Origin: Luidia sarsii
Lineage: Eukaryota; Echinodermata; Asteroidea; Paxillosida; Luidiidae
Assembly (NCBI GenBank): GCA_949987565.1
Contig: OX465107.1
Coordinates: 25,221,727-25,285,726 of the forward strand
DNA length: 64,000 bases
Direction of reading: 5' to 3'
Of the stretch, positions 56,826 through 64,000 are shown piece after piece; position 1 is the first letter of the stretch, and each line of letters starts with the position of its first letter. The position numbers and the translations under genes are program-made. Under the pieces are notes generated by a model that did not search any database, was not told where the DNA came from, and worked only from the letters and a program-made list of their open reading frames with translations.

Positions 56826-57226
56826 TACCAGTACATCTCCGAACAGTCAATATTCTGTGTAGCTCCTATTACTTGGGTCTTGGTTCCCCCCTGCCACATT
56901 CACTGATTATAACATACCAGAAAGAGCAAGGAATAGACCGCTTTTTCTCACTCAAAGAAAATGTCTGTGATCAGTACGAAGCAGACTCATTTGCCATCTT
57001 ATATATGCAAATGTTGAAGTGTCAATCTGTCAGAATGTGCTGGTCTTTTATCTACAATTCAGTCAGTGTTTTATCCCAAAAGGAGAGGTGGAGGAAATGG
57101 TGTTTAGCAAACTGCGCAGAGATATCAGATTGGATAGGGAATGAGTCTATAAGTATAAAGCATTGGAAAATGTGCATGTAAATTATTAGTGTACTTTTTC
57201 CTCAGGCATGATTTTGACCCCTGAGA

Positions 57227-57300
57227 TTGCAGGTTTTGGAGACAAATACCTGAGGTGGCCCATCAAAAGTGTGAGGTGGGCCACCTCCAAGTTTAATATG
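57227..57300. repeat. Inverted-repeat element, copy of 22915-23010
   Basis: TTTGGAGACAAATACCTGAG and GTGGCCCATC, then GTGGGCCACCTCC. The same words occur in reverse complement at 22922-22985. Confidence 0.65.
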
Positions 57301-57525
57301 CTGGGGAAACCCTGGTATGTACAAGCTCAATGAAAACAGTGCCTGGTTGACAAAGGCCACTTAATACAACATCAGTCTGTCTGAAACATTAGGAATGAGT
57401 TGCCACTAAACTGGCCACAACAAAAAGGACATCATGTAGGGAACCAGACAGTTATAAAACGGGTTCTCTTTGAGTTCTGGCCCATCTAAATTTAAGGAAA
57501 TTATGGCAATAAATGATTAAATTGC

Positions 57526-57600
57526 ACTGATGTTTCGATCCTAGCAGGACCTTTAGCTTTGCCTTTGAGAAAGGTCCTGCTAGGACTGAAACATCAGGCC
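57526..57600. repeat. Foldback element (FB family), both arms
   Basis: GTTTCGATCCTAGCAGGACC then TTTGCCTTTGAGAAAGG and TCCTGCTAGGACTGAAAC. Followed by the same TTTTAGTCAGTAAGCAGTTTG tail as at 40838. A further half copy is at 57752-57800. Confidence 0.85.
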
Positions 57601-59003
57601 CTCTAACATTTGAGATTTATGTATTGCAGGTCATTTTAGTCAGTAAGCAGTTTGCAACAGTTATTTGTATTTACCCGGTACTTTAAATTGCAAAAAAAAG
57701 ACGATGCACACTGCTCCTTGACTAAAATGTCCAAAATACTCAACAAATGAGAAGGGGCCGACGTTTCAATCCTAGCAGAACCTTTCTCAAAGGCAGAAGT
57801 TCTGTAGTGCGTTTGAAATAAGCAGCTTTCCCTGTTCGTTTTTGTTAGTACATGCGCCTTGTGCTGAGTGCTGATCCTCTCAAAGTCTGGTGACCATCAT
57901 CTTTTGCCGTGCGTCGCTGCCGCCCACTCGGAGTAGTGGCACCCTCTACAATTGACACCATGACCAGGGTGAGCCCCATGGAAGTGTGAACATTTGATAA
58001 AAAGAACAACCTTTTATCAGTGAACTTTGAAACATTTCGTCGGTTTTTTCAAACTTTTCAGGAACTAGCAAATCCATCCACGCAGCAGACAAAAATAAAT
58101 TTGAAAACATCACTTTGAAAGTCAGTAGGCCTAATAATATTTTGGAACATCCATCCTTTGTAAAATTGATCTTGTGGTCTGAGGTTTACAACTTGAAGTA
58201 ATACATGATTAATCTATCATCAAATGTTACGTTTGAAAATAACTTTTCCGCTATATGAAAATGTCAGGCCCACTAAATTTTAAGTTATGAAAATGCTGAC
58301 GATTTGTAGCTCATTCACTTTCCACATGCAATGTTTAAGATTTACCTTTTTTTGTGATAGACCAAATTTCGTATTTGGTATTGCCATCGCCAACTTCTGC
58401 CATAGGTCTTTTAGAAATGCCATAATTTTATTTTATGCAAATATATTAGACTTACTCTGGAGGGATAAGGTGTATGCAATTTTGAAAGTATGTTAATTTA
58501 CATTCCACTTTCAATCCTCTTTTGGTAAGAAGCTTTGCAATGTTTGCATAAAAGCGAGGATCAAAACGTTGATGCCTATAAGCCATGAAATTTTGGTTTC
58601 AATTTCTGTTTTATTCTAATACAATTCCTCTTGCATATAGGCCTACCGGAACTTCTGAAGCCTCTTATGAAGTCTTATCGAGAGTCTTTAGTCAGTTATG
58701 TCAGACGGCTCCTAGGCAAAATTTGGATACTGCTTTCCAATGTAAAAAAACTTTCAACTGTCTTTGAGGTGCCACTAGAGGGCGCCCTTCCATGCATGTC
58801 TACATTGTTGCTGCCGTTTGGTTTTCTCAACATTTCTCCGCCCCACTAGTATTCTCCTACCATTAATTTGAGAAAAAAATATTATATTTACATAATGTAA
58901 TATAAAGTGGGTATTTTTCAAATATTACTTTCCGATAATGCTAAAGAAATTGCTCAAGAATTGCATAGCACACAAATTTGCACAACCTCATACAAGCAAC
59001 CTT

Positions 59004-59036
<33 letters not shown>
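59004..59036 (+). repeat. (AAC)n microsatellite
   Basis: About 11 AAC units, then a degenerate AGC/AAC tail. Confidence 0.95.
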
Positions 59037-59037
<1 letters not shown>

Positions 59038-59872
59038 GCAGCAGTAGCAACAACAAGTACAACAACAACTAGAAATTTATGTCTGTTGGCAAACAGAACA
59101 TAACGCTTTTCAGCATCTGGTTCTCTTAAAAAAATTTAAAAAAAATTGATGAAATTTTTTTGGACATCAACGGGATTCCTAACCCAAAACTCATGTGCAT
59201 ATTTTGTGCACAAAGTGTATGGGACTTCATTATATTATTCATAAAATCATAATAATGCTGAACAATGGTCAATTGCTTCCAAACTCAGGATTTAGAATGC
59301 CTAGCCCAATAGCTAAATTCCTACCAAATTTCAAGAAGATTGACTTTTGGCAAATATGTGTTTTAAAAACACGCATTTTGATGACATCTCGATTGTCATG
59401 GCATTTTGGCCATGGAGGGTATTTGTAAAGTACATCTCCAATAGATATCAACAAAAAAATTAAAAAAATCTTGCTCCGTTGGCCAAATATGCTCAATTTA
59501 ATGTTAAAATCTTAAAAGTTTATGACCTCATTAATATTCATGAGATGACATCATGATCAAATGAGGGCAATTTTTGGATACACCTTTTCCCAACTTAGAT
59601 ATACTGCAAAATTGAAACCAAATGAACTTGTACTTTTGCTTTTATTGAAGTTTGAAATTTGCCCCTTTAAAGCACTGTCACGTGACACGTAGTGACGTCA
59701 TGACGTTTTCAAGACTACGACGCAAAATTTCAGCAAGGGCTCTATGCATTTGTCAAGTTTGAAAAAAATCAAAGTTTGTTCAATGGCAAAAGTGCCTTCC
59801 GAAAAACTCTGTGCTTTGTCTATGGGATTTTTCCGATAAGAAGACGAAAAAAAAAAATCAGAACAAAAACAA

Positions 59873-59953
59873 TAGCTTTTCCGTTTCGGAACGGAAAAGC
59901 TACAAAAATCAGAAAAACAACAATAGCTTTTTCGCTTGGCGGCGAAAAAGCTA
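59873..59953 (+). repeat. Two tandem 30-nt hairpins with differing but self-complementary arms
   Basis: Hairpin 1 (59873-59902) has arms TAGCTTTTCCGTT and AACGGAAAAGCTA with a 4-base loop. Hairpin 2 (59924-59953) has arms TAGCTTTTTCGC and GCGAAAAAGCTA with a 6-base loop. Each is preceded by a similar AAAAATCAGAA-CAACAA spacer, period 51 bp. Confidence 0.8.
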
Positions 59954-62900
59954 ATAAACACTGGTCTGTATCCTGCTGAAAAGCTGTGCAGATGTAATTA
60001 TCTGCAGCTCTGTGCTGTGAGATTGAGAATAGGTACATGTTACATCATGGTTACAGGTACATGAACATTTGTACCCTTGCAAATCTGAAGATCAGCCCTA
60101 ATACTTGAGAAAGCAAACGTGATTGTGGTATTTTGGAGGGTTAATAGTGTGTGGGTTTAAGCCCACCTCTTGTTCTATAGAGTACTAACAGCGGGAAGAA
60201 TCTTTTCTTCTTCTTTTTTCATCACCCATATATTAAAGTGTCCCCTTCCCCCCTGGTCGACTGGAAATCAAATGTGAGATGTGTCAACATTTTAGAATCT
60301 CCGCAAATCTGCTGCCGGTGATTTTTGAAATTTGAGAAGGACTCCAAAGATGAATCAATCTTGCGTTTGTCAGTTTTGTAGTTTCGTGCTTTGGTCCTGT
60401 TCGTGTTACAGTAGCATTCTTTATAAACATACCCTGATGTACCGTAGTTGTTTTCTCATTTTTAATTGATATTAATTTTTGTTGTCAGCAATAATATCTC
60501 AGGAGTGTTCAACCAGACCCTTTGCCTGGTTTTCATTCATTTTGGTTGATCAATGGCAATGACTCTCAAACCATGAAGTGACCCTTTATACTATACATAC
60601 TGTACGTACAACAGTATATGTACAGTACTGGTATATGTACAGTATATATGTACAGGTCTAGTTTTTGTATATCCCGCTCTTTTTTATTGAAAAAGGAGAA
60701 GTCTTTATTTTTTCTCCTAATATTTTACTTTATTGAGACTCCCTGTGATGCCTCTCCAAGAACTGCCCGAATTAGCCTCTGGCCATCCGGATGAACACCT
60801 TCATTTACATTCACATGTAGCCACATGTGCATTAATCCAAGTAACCCGTTATCTCCGTCGGCACGTGTCCCCAAAATGTGACTGCCTGCTTTATCTTCTG
60901 TTTTAAATAGCATTTGCCGGTGACTTCAGGAGGCCTTACAGTGACTCCTCTCCCCATCTCTTCTGCTTAGAAACCATGCCGAATAATTACTACCGGTCAG
61001 AGTAATTGCAAACGAGGCTAGTTTCTCTGTGTTTATGGCCCCCTGCAGCTCCTGTCCTTAGAAAATAGAAACCGTGCAGAATAACTATGAAAAGGTACAC
61101 GTATGGCCAGACTAATTACAAACATGCATGTTTCTCCACAATCTCTGTGTTCATACCGTAAATACATTTCCATTAGACGGTGGTAATGGGTAGTCCTAGG
61201 AGCTATTGGTGCACTGTGAATTGGGTGATATCTGTGTCTCTTCTCTCTGCGTGTATAGGGTACATGGAATTGCACGATGCACGTACATGTGTACATATAC
61301 TGAACAATATTTATGTAACATACCCATCGCTGAGTGTTGATCAGTGTATTGGACAGTAAATTTATCATAGTTGTTTATTACCAGATTAGTGAATAGCGTA
61401 GTGTTTTGTAACACTGAACTGGTGAAAAAGAATCCTCCAATATCTTGTGGTTTGCTTCACTATACAATGTGCACACTTTTATAAAATCAGTGAGTAGAAT
61501 TTGATTTCATATGCTGAACAAATATCGAAACAAAAATATCCTTGAATAACTTTTGTCACTAAATTTCTGAAATGATAAGACTTTGGTCTTGTGATGTACA
61601 TCATCTTTCATTTCTCATCCCAGAGATTGCAGGGAGGGGGTGGGGATATCAGGTTGTGTACTTGGTTTGACCATGAGGAAAACGTGGGGGGGGGGGGAAA
61701 CCCACGCCCTGACCACAATCAGTGTGGGGTCACAATAAATGAGTTCACTTGTCACATGTTCAGACATGTGCAGGTGCCTGATGATTATAGACTTGGGCCA
61801 TGAGCATGTATATATTTATAAGCTTGTGCATAGGGAAGGCCAGCAGTTCTCCGGCTGTGTCTATCTGTCCTCCCTGGTCTGTCTTTCTTTCTGCCTTTCT
61901 GTCTGTCTATCGGTCTGCAGTGTCTGCCTCTGCATTTTTTGTCTGTCAACTGCTGCAACCTTGATATTTGTTTTTTACAATACACTTTTCTTCAGGCCAA
62001 ATGCTCCTGTACAATTGTACAATGACAGATGTGACAGAAGCTACCCATCCCTCTGTTGAAAAAAAAACCCCAGGTCTTCGTGTAGCTCAACAAATTATCT
62101 TCACTTCACTTCCTATCATAACCAACCTCCTCCCCTGCTGTTTGAAAAAACATTATTTTTGTCCTTTTTTTGGGGGGGGGGTGGGTGCTTCAGATTTTTT
62201 TTCTGTTCAATTTATTTGAACCATTTGTTTTGCATGGATGGGCAGACATTTCAGAACTGGCAATCATATTTTTTTTAAATCAAATTGGGAGAGAAATCCC
62301 AGGGCACTACAGTATAGGAAAGCTTTAAGTCCACTCACCAGAGTCACCACCCTACCCCTCTCTCTTAAGCTGTGGAGGCAATAACGTACAGATTAATTAA
62401 AGTGTCAATGTCTAATTGTTTCTCTCTTTTTTTGGGGGGGGGTGCAAATTGTACAAAGAAATGTACCAGACTGGAATTAATCTGCCAAGATCAATAATTA
62501 TTGTAATGTACAATGGCAAATATAAACCCCCATGTTGAAACAGATGAGACAAATACCAAGGCAGACTGGGAATTATGTAAGCGTATTTTGTGATCTCAAT
62601 TATGTCTTGTTTGGTGTTTTATTTATTTTGTTATTTTATTTTTTATTTATTTTAAAAATTCGTTATGAATGGAATTTTGTAAAAGTGCCCTCATGAGCAA
62701 CGGTATTGTCAGCCTACATTATTATCTCCAAGCGTCACAGGTACATTTACCTGATTCAAAAGTCCAAGTGCAGATGTCGGTTCAATTTGCCCATTTTTCA
62801 CTTGCCCATCGGCTTGGTGAAAATCCTCGGAAAAAGATGTCCAATGCACACACAGCTTAAGATCTGTAATTCATTTCAGGTCATACTGATGTCAGTATTA

Positions 62901-63539
62901 ATCACAACATTTGTCTGTGTCAAAAGTATTCACAAATGATGGTTACTTACATCTAGGCCAAACACATTCATGCTGTTACATTGCCCCACATGCATGATGT
63001 AAATATGAATATTGAGTCCAAATACTTAAAATGCAAATGTGCTAATCATTTCTTTTCGGAAATTAAACAAATTCCTCTGCTGACATCTCCTTTTCTCACC
63101 CGGTTTTTATGGCCTAGAGTGCCTAATGCCTCTCAGTGTGGCCAAAAAAAAAATTGGATTCAAAATGTGATTGTCCAATTATGAGATACTGTGACTATAG
63201 GCCTACATGTTCATGAGAGGAAAAATGGATTGGGTGTGGGAGTTAACTTGGAACGGCTCAAGGGAATTGAGTTTTAATGGGTTGAAGGTCCACTTGTATG
63301 TTTTGAGTGCATAATGCACATAGATGTATGCAAGTTGCATACATTGCTCTAATTCCACCCATTTTTCACACCAAGCCCTCCATTTTACACAAAATATAGC
63401 TTAACAGATGCTGCTAATAATGGGATATGAAGCCGACCTGTATTTTCATTTATAACCCCTTCCCCTTTTCCCCTTCAAAATAGAATAATGGTACTGGGGC
63501 AGGGCCGAAACCCAATTTTTCACGGTTAGGAACATTTCA

Positions 63540-63800
63540 GTCGGTGCAGCCATCCGTCAGCGTGGGCCCGTGCTGTTAGTCATGGTCTACACAATGTCGG
63601 GCTTTAGGGGGTCCTCTTCCGGCCCAGTTACCGCACCGCGCTGGCCACGATCTCTGCCCCACAACCCTGTGGCCTTGATACAGACGCCCAGCACCGAGCG
63701 ACTGTCTGCACGCCTCACGCCGCTCGCACGGTTGGATCCCGCCGCGCGGCTGAATTGCTTGAATTGGGTCAACCTTATGAGGAAGTTAGGACGGCAAAGG
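63540..63800. other. CpG-rich patch, possible exon or promoter
   Basis: CpG and GC content rise sharply (ACCGCACCGCGC, CGCCGCGCGG) against an AT-rich surround. An 87-codon + ORF (63570-63833) and an 84-codon - ORF cover it, neither with a recognised domain. It may belong to a gene beyond the window's right edge. Confidence 0.3.
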
Positions 63801-64000
63801 GGGAGAGTGGGGAGGGGAGGGGGAGAGAGGTAGGGGTGCAAAGGACAGAGCTAGAGCTTTGTCAGGCATGGACATTTCTTTTTCTTTCTCTTTATTTTCC
63901 TTTTTTTCCTACATATCTGGCGGACATGCGCATGGGGTTAGTCTTGATGCATGCATCAAATCACGCACATGTGTTCCAACATACGTGCATGGCTTGGGCT

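Larger units (their letters stand above)
49067..64000. other. Region upstream of PRIM1, no recognised gene
   Basis: 15 kb of AT-rich sequence with repeats listed separately. The ORFs at 49880-50500 belong to a minisatellite. CpG-richer patches at about 50880-51300, 51540-51760 and 63540-63800 are the only segments with exon-like composition. ORFs at 54724-55089, 56167-56493 and 59195-59428 show no recognised domain. Confidence 0.55.

Overview
The window looks like a stretch of an animal nuclear genome. It has long AT-rich introns, GT-AG splice sites, tRNA-headed SINEs, many short inverted-repeat (MITE-like) elements and abundant TACATGTA-type palindromic microsatellites. The repeat style and protein sequences suggest a marine invertebrate deuterostome (echinoderm, hemichordate or cephalochordate). 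That placement is an inference from style, not a database match.

Two multi-exon genes can be assembled exon by exon with matching splice phases. They converge, with about 6.3 kb between their stop codons. On the + strand (8571-31920) lies a composite transcription-factor gene. One reading frame joins a PHD finger split over two exons (8571-8668 and 16120-16253), an Sp-type Buttonhead (Btd) box (17306-17642), three C2H2 fingers (23608-23804 and 26854-27063), a second Btd box (27787-27907) and four more C2H2 fingers (31059-31270 and 31517-31920). The deduced protein is 570 residues. A symmetric exon at 25290-25592 carries an extra copy of finger 2 behind an Ala/Gly-rich linker and could be spliced in without changing frame, giving 671 residues. 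The two Btd-plus-finger modules have introns at the same places and phases, so one was probably copied from the other inside the gene. Two decayed copies of the first Btd exon follow it at about 17830 and 18210. The combination of PHD and two Sp DNA-binding modules is the most unusual thing here.

On the - strand (49066 down to 38268) is a complete 12-exon gene for the DNA primase catalytic subunit, PRIM1, of 438 residues. All recognised active-site and zinc residues are present. Its seventh intron looks like a minor-spliceosome AT-AC intron.

Region by region: 1-8546 is 5' flank of the composite gene, with a MITE, a CpG-richer block at 2160-2560, dense TACATGTA tracts and a 35-bp tandem array at 7060-7678. 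Intron 1 (8669-16119) ends in a 1.5-kb pyrimidine-rich 21-bp minisatellite that runs up to the PHD exon acceptor. 31921-38267 is 3' sequence and the gap between the genes. PRIM1 introns hold a MITE split by a hAT-like insertion with an 8-bp target duplication, and several other repeats. 49067-64000 has no recognisable gene; it holds a short telomere-like tract joined to a C-rich minisatellite, a foldback element with two inverted THAP-domain relics, SINE and foldback copies, CTAGTA microsatellites and small hairpins.

The two genes share no evident pathway. PRIM1 acts in replication priming. The composite gene encodes a probable chromatin-reading, GC-box-binding regulator.
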